IMG/VR virus record: IMGVR_UViG_3300021977_000009 | Location: 1 to 20,423 of that record | Source of the DNA: a virus | DNA length: 20,423 nt | Direction: 5' to 3' (one strand) | Shown: positions 13,070-20,423 of the stretch, one piece after another | How positions within the stretch are numbered: position 1 is the stretch's first letter | Layout of the letters: the number at the start of each line of letters is the position of its first letter | Made by a program: the position numbers and the translations under genes | Notes under the pieces: generated by a model | Told to the model about the DNA's origin: nothing | Seen by the model: the letters and a program-made list of their open reading frames with translations, nothing else | The model's database searches: none

Positions 13070-14442
13070 GCAAGTGTAGGAACAACTGCTTTACTTCCTG
13101 CCATTGCAGCAGCTGCTTTTTGTGCATTAAGTGGATTATGATCCATCCCGTGAAATGTATCAGTAACAAATAATGGCATATATGGTGCATATACCACAGC
13201 CGCAGTGAATGGATCTTCACCTTTACTTACTACAATCATTTCATCAGCAGGTAATACAATACTTCTAATTACTGGTCTTCCATCTAATGTTCCGTAAAAA
13301 TGAGTTCCTAATGTTGCTTTAACATCTTGAGCAGGTGTAAATCCTGGTAATGCTCTTATTAATCCAGCAATGCTTGTTCCAACTATATAAACAATATCAC
13401 CTCCAATTCTTCCTGCTTGTTCTAAAATTTTGTTTTCAGCTTCTGCAAGTGTTGCAGTAAAGCTTAATAAATGTTCCATATATCCTACACCACTTGGTGC
13501 TTGTCTATCCCAAGTTAATGCACCTGGAGTTGCTAAATATAATTTTTTAACTACATCAGTAGAAATATTAGTTGTTAATTCATTTACTAAATCTTGTGCA
13601 AGTACTTCTTCAGGATTAATATTAAATCTTTTTTGCATTTCATAAGATTTGAATAATCCAATTTCAGTTCTTAATGCAAATGTTCTTGCTACAATTTCAG
13701 TACTATCAAATTGTGTTTGAATTGTTTGAAGTTCTGTTAAATGTTCAAGGTTTGTTGCATATGTTGCATTTACAGTTGCCCCATCTCCTGGAGCGGTATC
13801 AAAACTTACACTTACTTCACCAGTTTGATAATTAATTGTTCCTTTTCCACCTACACCAATTAAATTACCTTGTCCGTCATCAATTAATTTTGTTGCAGGT
13901 TGATCACTTACAGTAACAGTTACAGTTCTTAATCTTACTGGAGGATATTTTACTACAAATGTAAAATCAGTTGCTTTTCCATCACCAGTTGCTTCAACTT
14001 CATTTTCAACTATTTCACCAGCATATCCTTCTGGAAGTCCAACTCTTCCTTGTGTTGCACTTAATAATGTTTGTCCTGCTTGAATATTACCTCTTGTATT
14101 TGTTGCAACTACATTTTTGAACCAAACAAGACCTTTTCTTTCATTAATAGGTTGAACTGATGCAAATAATGGAATAACACTTGAAGCATTTGCAGCAGTA
14201 ATAACATCTAATGCAATTTTTGGTAAAACACCTAAATCGTCTGCACTACCGTTTGCTTCTTTAAAAGATTTCCAATTTTCAAATTGTTCTAATTGAGCAC
14301 CTAAAACTGCTAAATCCCATTCATCAACTCTTTTTTTAGCTTTTGCTAAAGTTGATTTTTTTTCAAATACATCAAAATATTTTTTATATTTTTTTTCATA
14401 AGTTCCAAGTTTTTCCATTACAGCTTCTTTACCAAATGCCAT
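13042..14442 (-). CDS. Major capsid protein (T4 gp23-like)
   Basis: A 466-residue protein. V-I-P-L-F-A-S-V-Q-P-I-N at about residues 88-99 corresponds to gp23 I-A-F-D-I-C-G-V-Q-P-M, the start of the HK97-type core. F-K-S-Y-E-M-Q-K-R-F and the T-F-H-G-M-D-H-N-P-L-N-A-Q-K-A-A-A-A-M-A stretch near the C-terminus also fit. An insertion at about 155-225 has Ig-like or decorating-domain character. The first 62 residues are helical and charged like the gp23 propeptide; S-F-K-E62-A-N-G-S is a plausible maturation site (T4 is cut after residue 65). The gene has a structured 157-base leader, a TATAAAAA box 29 bases before the ATG, an AAAGGA site and a strong terminator, consistent with high late expression. 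Confidence 0.88.
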   Translation of the reverse strand: MAFGKEAVMEKLGTYEKKYKKYFDVFEKKSTLAKAKKRVDEWDLAVLGAQLEQFENWKSFKEANGSADDLGVLPKIALDVITAANASSVIPLFASVQPINERKGLVWFKNVVATNTRGNIQAGQTLLSATQGRVGLPEGYAGEIVENEVEATGDGKATDFTFVVKYPPVRLRTVTVTVSDQPATKLIDDGQGNLIGVGGKGTINYQTGEVSVSFDTAPGDGATVNATYATNLEHLTELQTIQTQFDSTEIVARTFALRTEIGLFKSYEMQKRFNINPEEVLAQDLVNELTTNISTDVVKKLYLATPGALTWDRQAPSGVGYMEHLLSFTATLAEAENKILEQAGRIGGDIVYIVGTSIAGLIRALPGFTPAQDVKATLGTHFYGTLDGRPVIRSIVLPADEMIVVSKGEDPFTAAVVYAPYMPLFVTDTFHGMDHNPLNAQKAAAAMAGSKAVVPTLATRIKVLNA

Positions 14443-14463
14443 CTTAATCCTTTGTTTTAATTT

Positions 14464-14471
14464 TTTTTATA
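14464..14471 (-). promoter_or_regulatory. Candidate late promoter box before the capsid gene
   Basis: TATAAAAA on the minus strand begins 29 bases before the capsid ATG. It is one base away from the T4 late consensus TATAAATA and equals the box before the tail tube gene. It lies in the one-mismatch copy of the 17-base palindrome. Confidence 0.4.
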
Positions 14472-14497
14472 TTATTTAAAATTATTTAATTTTTTTA

Positions 14498-14591
14498 CCG
14501 TGATATTTTTGCAATTTTATTAATATCGGGAATGTGTCCGATTTTAATACTTAAATATTTTAATTATTTAAAATACTTAAATATTAAAATC
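14498..14591 (-). promoter_or_regulatory. Structured leader upstream of the capsid gene
   Basis: The transcript here can form several hairpins. The largest (14540-14591) pairs 24 bases. At two positions it forms G-U pairs in minus-strand RNA where plus-strand RNA would have C-A mismatches, so the structure is better in the transcribed strand. Next come AUCGG/CCGAU (14525-14529 with 14538-14542) and GATATT/AATATC (14502-14507 with 14522-14527). The last two overlap or compete. The few G and C bases of this region mostly fall in stems. It may process or stabilise the abundant capsid mRNA. Confidence 0.5.
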
Positions 14592-14618
14592 AAGCGGAAT
14601 TAAAGTAATTTTTCCGCT
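14585..14618 (-). terminator. Probable intrinsic terminator of the protease-scaffold gene
   Basis: AGCGGAA and TTCCGCT (14612-14618 and 14593-14599) form a 7-bp stem with a 12-base loop holding the stop codon; TGATTTTA follows. The U-tract is short, so termination may be partial. Confidence 0.6.
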
Positions 14619-16585
14619 AATGTTACTTCTTTTTCTTTTTCAACTATTTCAAATGTATTTTCTACTATATAATTATTTTGTAAACTTTGTATTTCTTTTT
14701 CTTCTAAAATTTGTTTTGCTTTTTCTATATTATAATTATTTAAAACATTTTTTACAGTTGATTCATCAATATTTTTATATAAACTTTTCAAATATAAAAT
14801 TTGATAATTTTTTAATTCTTCTTTTAAATTTTCAATTTCATTTTTTAATTTTTCATTTATTGAATTATTAAATTTTTCTGAAATTTGTTTTAATTCATTA
14901 TTTTTATTATTTAATTTTTCTTCAATAATTTTTATATTTTTTTGTAATTTTTTATTTTCATTTTCCAATAAATTTATTTTTTCAATTAGTTTATTTTTTT
15001 CTTTCAATTCATTTTTATATTTATTATTAATTTTATTTAATTCATTTTCTTTTAATTTTAATTCTTTTTTAATAGTTTCAATTTTATAAGTTGTTAATTC
15101 TTCATATTTTTTTGACAATTCTTTTTCAAGTTTTTCTTCAATTTCTTTTCTTATATTTTCAATTACTTTTATTTTTTCATTTTCAACTTTAGTTTCAAAA
15201 TTTTCTTTTAAAATTTGATATTCTTTTTCAATATTATTTAATTTTTTTTCTAAAATTTTTTTACTTTCTTTTTCTTTATTTAATTCTTCTTGTAAATTTT
15301 GAATTTTATTTTTAAAAGTTTTTATTTTTAAATTTAATTGTTCTATAATAATATTTTTATTATTTAATTCTTTTTTTAATTTTTTAAAATCTTCAATTAT
15401 TGAATTATATTTTTCCATTTTATTTTTATTTTCAATTAATTTATTTGATAAATCTTTGATAATATCTTTATAATCATTTATTAAATTTTCATTTTCTTTT
15501 TGAACTAAAAAATCATTTAATTCTTTTCCAAAATTATAAATTTTTTCTTCTTTTGATTTTTCTTTATATTTTTCTAATAATTTATCAATTAATTCTATAA
15601 TTTTATTTGTATATATAGATTCTACTTCATTTAATTTATCTTTTAATTTTTTTAAATTTTCTTCATTAATTTCATCACTATCTAAAAATTCAATAATTTC
15701 TTTAACAATATCATCTCTGTTTTTTAATACTGATATTTTTTTAAGATAACTTTCAACTTCTGCAATTAATAATTCTTTTAAATCATTTGTATCTATATTA
15801 TTTATTAATTTTTGTTCTAATGATTTATTTTCATCTTTTAAATTTTTAATTATTTTTTCATATGTTTTAATTTTTTCATTAAATTGATTTTTGATTTTTT
15901 CATATAATTCTACTTCTTCAATAATTGTGCAAACACCATCTTCACATAAAGTTATTTTGCTTTTTTTAAGTTTTTCAATATCTTCTTTATTTTCTTTTTC
16001 AAGTTTCTCAACTAATGATACATCAACTGAAGCAATTCCAGGTTTTATAACAAAATCAATACTTTCTAATTTAAAATTTTTAGGATTAATTACTTGATAT
16101 TTTTTACCGTCAATTTCTTTATATTCATTTATAAATTCACCAAATGCTCTTGTTGAAACTTTTAATTTTGAACCCGCTTTTAATACAGTATATAAAATTC
16201 TTCCAGCAGGAGTATCTAAAATTTCATATGTTGCGTATCCAAATCCATCATTTCCAAGTCTTATATCTGTTACAATATGTGAAACTTTACCTTCAGCTAA
16301 TAAATCATCTAGAGTATAATTTTCAGGATGTCCAATACAACCAAACATTAATTTATCATTTAACATTTGAATAACTTCAGGATCTTTTAATGCATTTTCC
16401 CATAATTCTTTAGGATAATATCTTCCATTTCTACTTACGCCATTTAATACAAATGATTTTCCTTCAACTATTCCAAGAATTGAACTTTTATCTGAAGGTT
16501 TATATGATTCATTTACATTTTTGTATTCTTCAACCGTATAAAAATTTTTAGGTTGAAAATTAAATTCATCAATAAATTTTAACAT
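14600..16585 (-). CDS. Prohead protease fused to coiled-coil scaffold (T4 gp21 + gp22 type)
   Basis: A 661-residue protein from the ATG at 16585. This start has an AAAAGGATAAA site; an in-frame ATG 21 bases upstream has none and would put that site inside the gene. Residues 35-195 are the prohead protease: S-R-N-G-R-Y-Y-P near 51-58, the catalytic H86 in G-H-P-E and S144 in S-T-R-A-F-G, as in the gp21/S80 family. Residues about 195-650 are almost all Lys/Glu/Asn/Ile coiled coil, the character of a scaffold core. The junction D-V-S-L-V-E193-K-L and the C-terminus T-L-A-E-K-L-L both carry L-x-E, the T4 gp21 cleavage pattern, so self-release of the protease and trimming of the core are likely. 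In T4 these are two genes. Confidence 0.85.
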   Translation of the reverse strand: MLKFIDEFNFQPKNFYTVEEYKNVNESYKPSDKSSILGIVEGKSFVLNGVSRNGRYYPKELWENALKDPEVIQMLNDKLMFGCIGHPENYTLDDLLAEGKVSHIVTDIRLGNDGFGYATYEILDTPAGRILYTVLKAGSKLKVSTRAFGEFINEYKEIDGKKYQVINPKNFKLESIDFVIKPGIASVDVSLVEKLEKENKEDIEKLKKSKITLCEDGVCTIIEEVELYEKIKNQFNEKIKTYEKIIKNLKDENKSLEQKLINNIDTNDLKELLIAEVESYLKKISVLKNRDDIVKEIIEFLDSDEINEENLKKLKDKLNEVESIYTNKIIELIDKLLEKYKEKSKEEKIYNFGKELNDFLVQKENENLINDYKDIIKDLSNKLIENKNKMEKYNSIIEDFKKLKKELNNKNIIIEQLNLKIKTFKNKIQNLQEELNKEKESKKILEKKLNNIEKEYQILKENFETKVENEKIKVIENIRKEIEEKLEKELSKKYEELTTYKIETIKKELKLKENELNKINNKYKNELKEKNKLIEKINLLENENKKLQKNIKIIEEKLNNKNNELKQISEKFNNSINEKLKNEIENLKEELKNYQILYLKSLYKNIDESTVKNVLNNYNIEKAKQILEEKEIQSLQNNYIVENTFEIVEKEKEVTLAEKLL

Positions 16586-16595
16586 TTTTATCCTT

Positions 16596-17060
16596 TTAAT
16601 AATCATTGAAATAATTTAATATTTCAATTAAAATTATTTTATAATTATTTAATAAATTAGGATTAAATATTAAATTTTTAAATTCATTTAATAATTTATT
16701 ATAATTATTTAAAAAATAATTTGTTATATTTAAAAATTCTTTTAATTGTTTTCTATTAGATTCATAATATTCTAATTCTATAAAAATATGAGTTAAAATT
16801 GAAGATAATGTTTTATAAATAAAAATTATATCAGAATAATTAAATTCATCTTTTTTTAATATTTTTAATGATCTTTTTATTTTATCTTTAAATTTTTTTC
16901 CATTTGTTGAATTATTCCATTTTTCTCTTGCTTCATCATATTCAAAAATATTATTAACATTTGAAAAGGGATTTAAAAGTTTTAATTTTCTAATATAATC
17001 TTCTTCCGTTAAATTTAATAAATCCCATTCAAATTTATCATCTTTATTTTTAAATTTCAT
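16596..17060 (-). CDS. Unknown protein between portal and protease, 154 residues
   Basis: A helical, Lys/Asn/Tyr-rich protein with no recognised family. Its ATG shares a base with the portal stop (TAATG), and the protease-scaffold ATG follows its stop by 10 bases, so it is translated with both. T4 holds the small prohead core genes 67 and 68 at this point, but no sequence likeness is claimed. It is probably a head-assembly or core protein. Confidence 0.6.
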   Translation of the reverse strand: MKFKNKDDKFEWDLLNLTEEDYIRKLKLLNPFSNVNNIFEYDEAREKWNNSTNGKKFKDKIKRSLKILKKDEFNYSDIIFIYKTLSSILTHIFIELEYYESNRKQLKEFLNITNYFLNNYNKLLNEFKNLIFNPNLLNNYKIILIEILNYFNDY

Positions 17061-18523
17061 TAATCTTCCTCATCATTATTTGTATCATCTTTTGTTAATG
17101 TAAAAAATATATCTTCATCTGAAAATAATTTTTTAAATGTTTTATTATAAAATTTAATTAATGATTTTCTATTTACATTTATACCCAATTCATCTGAATT
17201 TTCAGCAATACTATCAATAAAGTCTTTAATTGTTCTCATTGTCTCAATTACCATTGAAAGATATTCTATTTTTTCTAAATCTGAAATATTAATAACATTT
17301 GTAAATTCTATTGAAATATTTTTATAATTAATATCAAAATTTTGATTTTTTAAATGTATTAAAAATAATTGTTGAAGACCATATTTTAATGACTGTTGAA
17401 ACATTTTTAATTTTTTTGTATATCTAACATTATTTTGAATTAAATCAATTCTTTGTGAAGATTCATTTTCAAATAAAGAACTTGGAAAACCGTTTGTATT
17501 TAATATTAAAGTTCTTAAATCATTTATTTTTTCATATATATCATCTAATTCTGAATAAACTTCTAAATCTTGTTTTTGTATTTGACCTTTATTTCCCCAA
17601 TCAGGTATAACTTTTACTTTACTTGTATTTTCTAAAATACTATCAAGTGTTTCTTTAATATTTTCAAAATCAATTTCAACTTTATTTAAAGAATTATTAA
17701 TTAATTTTTCATATGATTTTGCAATATCAATTGCTTGGTCCGGTTTAATATTTTCAGGAACTGTAACTGTTAAAATAGGTTGTTTTGATGCTTTTTTAAT
17801 TAAATTAATATGAACTAATCCTTCTAATAAATATAATGATCTTATTAAAGGCAATACAGGTCTTAATAATCCTTTTCCAATTTTAAAATAAATTATTTTA
17901 TCATCATTTAATTCTACATTAACTTTTATTCTTTCACTTCCATATCCAAAATAAACATATTTATATGGAGATTCTTTATAAATTTTACCATTTTTAATAA
18001 CATTATAATATATAATTTGATTATCTCTCCAAACAGGAATAATATTTGAAGGGTCTACATCATCGTGAATATTAATTATTCCTTTTAAAACATTATCAGA
18101 ATTAATTGTATTAACATCTAATCTTAAATAATGTGTTCCATAAGCTAAAATTTCTGAAGATATATCAACTATAATTTTTTCAATATTCAAATTTCTTTTT
18201 AATAATCTTGCTTCTTTTGTTGCTAATTCATTTTCTGAACCGTCATCATTATAAATTGTTACTGTAAATAATTCATTTGAATCTGCAGTCGGATTTAAAC
18301 TATCATCAATAATTCTATTTATCATTAATTGTGAAATATAAAAATCTTTTAATATTGATAATTCATCATATAATTTTTTTAAATTATTATGTGTATTAAC
18401 AATTGCAATATTTATTTTTCTTTCTTCACTATTTTTAGTATAATCAATCCCAACTAAAGGATCTTGTTGTGTATTTTTCCACCAAAATAATTTTTGTGCC
18501 AATTTATTCCATTCAAAAGACAT
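17060..18523 (-). CDS. Portal protein (T4 gp20-like)
   Basis: A 487-residue protein. The layout fits a portal: a helical start (N-K-L-A-Q-K-L-F-W-W-K), A-Y-G-T-H-Y-L-R-L-D-V near 128, and a long central region with L-L-R-P-V-L-P-L-I-R-S-L-Y-L-L-E-G-L. V-K-V-I-P-D-W-G-N-K-G follows around 300, then N-T-N-G-F-P-S-S-L-F-E-N-E. It forms the DNA gate at one capsid vertex and docks the terminase. It lies 28 bases after the large terminase gene and overlaps the 154-residue gene. The ATG is preceded by AGGAGATAAATAAA. Confidence 0.85.
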   Translation of the reverse strand: MSFEWNKLAQKLFWWKNTQQDPLVGIDYTKNSEERKINIAIVNTHNNLKKLYDELSILKDFYISQLMINRIIDDSLNPTADSNELFTVTIYNDDGSENELATKEARLLKRNLNIEKIIVDISSEILAYGTHYLRLDVNTINSDNVLKGIINIHDDVDPSNIIPVWRDNQIIYYNVIKNGKIYKESPYKYVYFGYGSERIKVNVELNDDKIIYFKIGKGLLRPVLPLIRSLYLLEGLVHINLIKKASKQPILTVTVPENIKPDQAIDIAKSYEKLINNSLNKVEIDFENIKETLDSILENTSKVKVIPDWGNKGQIQKQDLEVYSELDDIYEKINDLRTLILNTNGFPSSLFENESSQRIDLIQNNVRYTKKLKMFQQSLKYGLQQLFLIHLKNQNFDINYKNISIEFTNVINISDLEKIEYLSMVIETMRTIKDFIDSIAENSDELGINVNRKSLIKFYNKTFKKLFSDEDIFFTLTKDDTNNDEED

Positions 18524-18540
18524 TTTATTTATCTCCTATT

Positions 18541-18557
18541 TTTTAAATTATTTAAAA
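18541..18557 (-). repeat. 17-base palindrome TTTTAAATAATTTAAAA, copy 2
   Basis: Exact second copy of the palindrome at 11241-11257. It overlaps the terminase stop codon, 17 bases before the portal ATG. No clear terminator or promoter is otherwise seen in this gap. Confidence 0.35.
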
Positions 18558-20144
18558 CTTTAAATAATCAATTTCTTTACTTTTAAATTGTAATAATTCA
18601 TTATATATTTCATCATCAGATTTTATTTTTGTTTTAATTGTAAGTTCATTTATGAAGTTTTCATTTTCAAAAGGAGACGCAGGAATTTGCTGAAAGTTAT
18701 AGAGAGCATTTGCAAGTGCATCAGCAATATCTTTTGATATCATTAAATTTCTTTGTTTTAATATTTCAATATTTGATTTTACATCTTGTAAATGATCTAT
18801 TTTCTTTTCAGTTTCAATTAATGATGTTAATTCCTCTTTTAAAATTTTATTATCAGGTAATGCAATTCTTTCTTCTTCAATTGCATATTTTAATGTATAA
18901 TATGCTTTTTTATCTCTATCAACTGAATATTGTTTTACATTATAACCTTCATTTTGTAAAATTTGTTGTGTATCAACTGACTGAAAACCGTCCATTACAA
19001 TTAATTCAATTTCAAATCCAATTTCTTTTAAATCTCTAATAAAATCTCTTATTTTTTCAAGTCTAATTTTTTTAGCAGGATTTTCAGGTAACATTGCAAT
19101 TGCTAAATCAGCCCAATATACAAAATCTTCATATGTTCCCAATTTTCCTGCAATTTCTCTTTCAATTTTTTTAACTGATCTTCTATGTAACATAACAAAT
19201 CCAAGTCTATCTCTATTTAATCCAAAATCAATTCCAATTACTCTTTTTTGTTTTAATCCAAATTTTATTAAATTATTGATATCAAAATTATCTATAATTT
19301 TTTCTGATACTTTATCTGAAACTAATATATAATCTTTATTATATAATTTTGTTAAACTCATTACTTTATTTAATAAAGTTTTATCTTTTATAAATGTTTT
19401 AGTATTTATAGTAGGTTTTCCTAAAACATCTTGAATACCTGCATAGATATTTACAATAAATTCTTGTTTATGTTCAATAGGTACTTCAAAAATTTTATTA
19501 GGATCTATATCTATTGCTTTTTGTAAATCTTCTTCAGTTTCAATTATAAAAGGATCTGCATCATAAGTTCCTATAAATACTTTAAATTTTTTACCAGAAT
19601 ATTGAATTTTATGTTTCAAAACTTCAAATCTTGCAGGATTAATTATTTCAATACTTTCTTTCATCTCCTCAAATTGTTCTTTAATTTTTTCAATTAAAGA
19701 ATTTTCAGTTTGAGCAGATGAAATTACAAAATAATGGCCAGGCCATTTATTACCTTTTAATAAAAATCTTGAGTTAATTCTGTTAATCATTTCTGTAACT
19801 AAATCAAAACTTCCACCTTTTACTACTTCTTGATTAATTTCATCTGAAATTGCACTAAAAACATCTCTACCTACTAATTGTCTTTTTCTACTTGCAATTT
19901 TTATATCTATATTTTTTTCAAATAATGTTCTTCCTGTTTTTGAAAAGTGTTCCACAAAAAATGGACTTTCTCTAATAATTGCCATCATTGGGTCATAATT
20001 AATAGACTCAGCAGTTTCTAATGAACTGTTTGTAAGCATAAATATGATTTTTGTAGTGTCAGGTAATTTAAATTCTGCTTGAGGATTTTTTAAATGTAAA
20101 ACTCTACAAATATCATATAGAAGAGCATATGTAGATATTTTTGT
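18552..20144 (-). CDS. Large terminase subunit, C-terminal extein (partial; N-terminal part outside window)
   Basis: The DNA-packaging motor, 530 residues visible. The first residue T-K-I-S-T-Y-A-L-L-Y-D continues a Walker A motif (expected G-x-G-K before T) that the intein interrupts. A Walker B-like segment V-F-S-A-I-S-D-E-I-N-Q-E and the coupling motif Y-F-V-I-S-S-A-Q follow. The RNase H-like nuclease shows its acidic residues in G-I-D-F-G, V-M-D-G-F and K-D-I-A-D-A-L-A-N-A-L. The ATPase pumps DNA into the prohead through the portal encoded next, and the nuclease cuts the concatemer. The part before the K|T junction lies beyond the right edge. Confidence 0.92.
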   Translation of the reverse strand, partial: TKISTYALLYDICRVLHLKNPQAEFKLPDTTKIIFMLTNSSLETAESINYDPMMAIIRESPFFVEHFSKTGRTLFEKNIDIKIASRKRQLVGRDVFSAISDEINQEVVKGGSFDLVTEMINRINSRFLLKGNKWPGHYFVISSAQTENSLIEKIKEQFEEMKESIEIINPARFEVLKHKIQYSGKKFKVFIGTYDADPFIIETEEDLQKAIDIDPNKIFEVPIEHKQEFIVNIYAGIQDVLGKPTINTKTFIKDKTLLNKVMSLTKLYNKDYILVSDKVSEKIIDNFDINNLIKFGLKQKRVIGIDFGLNRDRLGFVMLHRRSVKKIEREIAGKLGTYEDFVYWADLAIAMLPENPAKKIRLEKIRDFIRDLKEIGFEIELIVMDGFQSVDTQQILQNEGYNVKQYSVDRDKKAYYTLKYAIEEERIALPDNKILKEELTSLIETEKKIDHLQDVKSNIEILKQRNLMISKDIADALANALYNFQQIPASPFENENFINELTIKTKIKSDDEIYNELLQFKSKEIDYLKF

Positions 20145-20423
20145 ATTATGATGAATTGAACCATCAGGAGTAATATATAAATGAGGAGATTCAATAAATA
20201 AATCATATACAATATCATTTCTTAAAAATTCTTTTTTTATAATTTTATAACTTTTTCCATCTATATTATCAATATATTTAGCGTTTTTTATTTTTACAAA
20301 TTTATTTTTTTCTTGAATGATATGATTATCTGAAAGATATAATTCAGAATTATTTTCTAAAGTTATTTTATAAATATCTGATTTTTTAGTCACTAAACTT
20401 TTTATCTTTGATTTTCCATTAGG
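20145..20423 (-). CDS. C-terminal part of an intein inside the terminase (partial at the window edge)
   Basis: The frame is open to the edge of the window. S-D-I-Y-K-I-T-L-E-N-N-S-E-L-Y-L-S-D-N-H matches Hint block B (L-S-D-N-H for the usual T-x-D-H), and V-Y-D-L-F-I-E-S-P-H-L-Y-I-T matches block F. It ends D-G-S-I-H-H-N just before Thr, which is the classical intein C-terminus (His-Asn, then a +1 Thr). Only about 30 residues separate blocks B and F, so no homing endonuclease domain is present: a mini-intein. It would splice itself out to rebuild the terminase. Block A is outside the window. A GTG at 20393 is not a real start, since the frame continues upstream. Confidence 0.88.

Noticed and set aside
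13002-13220. Short minus-strand frame overlapping the capsid 3' end
   Set aside because: It overlaps the capsid gene in another frame and runs through its terminator; composition is not protein-like.
16586-16606. Upstream ATG for the protease-scaffold gene
   Set aside because: It has no ribosome binding site, overlaps the preceding gene and would place the AAAAGGA site within the coding region; the ATG at 16585 fits.
20391-20393. GTG as the start of the terminase gene
   Set aside because: The frame stays open to the window edge, there is no ribosome binding site, and the position lies in the middle of an intein Hint domain.
1-20423. tRNA genes, CRISPR arrays, insertion sequences or a recoded stop codon
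   Set aside because: No cloverleaf, spaced repeat, transposase or terminal inverted repeat was recognised, and TAA, TAG and TGA each end a gene.

Overview
The window is part of the genome of a contractile-tailed, T4-like bacteriophage with very AT-rich DNA (roughly 80% A+T by eye). Every supported gene is on the minus strand, so the region reads right to left. Evidence for the phage type is the T4-like order of large terminase, portal, prohead protease and scaffold, major capsid protein, neck genes, tail sheath and tail tube. A gp55-like late sigma factor and a T4-type topoisomerase II follow. All three stop codons end genes (mostly TAA; TGA at 1311, TAG at 2440), so the standard bacterial code applies. 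Ribosome binding sites are mostly AAAGGA. The host is not shown directly. Four promoter-like sites carry an extended -10 (TGNTATAAT) preceded by T-rich DNA. This resembles Campylobacterota sigma-70 promoters, so a Campylobacter/Arcobacter-like host is a tentative inference.

Head module (20423-13042): the C-terminal part of an intein and the whole downstream extein of the large terminase subunit, the portal, an unknown 154-residue protein, a prohead protease fused to a long coiled-coil scaffold, and the major capsid protein behind a 157-base structured leader. A free-standing homing endonuclease (12960-11248) with its own promoter follows the capsid gene. It heads a run of three unrecognised proteins, the last an acidic protein with four 45-residue repeats that ends in the same residues as the scaffold.

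Neck and tail module (9446-3916): a probable head-tail adaptor, a probable neck or tail-completion protein, a small unknown, the tail sheath, the tail tube and a second tube-like protein. Intrinsic terminators overlap the stop codons of the 295-residue repeat protein, the capsid, the sheath and the tube. In two places a promoter starts in the terminator's U-tract.

Regulatory and replication module (3892-1): a gp55-like late sigma factor with an insertion of about 90 residues, a small helix-turn-helix protein, a 54-residue protein, a near-consensus promoter, a small gene broken by a one-base frameshift in a T8 run, then the large topoisomerase II subunit split in two genes around a small membrane-protein gene. 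A last gene runs off the left edge. The most unusual items are the terminase intein in the Walker A motif, the insertion in the sigma factor, the split topoisomerase, and an L-x-E-K-L motif shared by the core proteins that fits a T4-type prohead-protease cleavage site.
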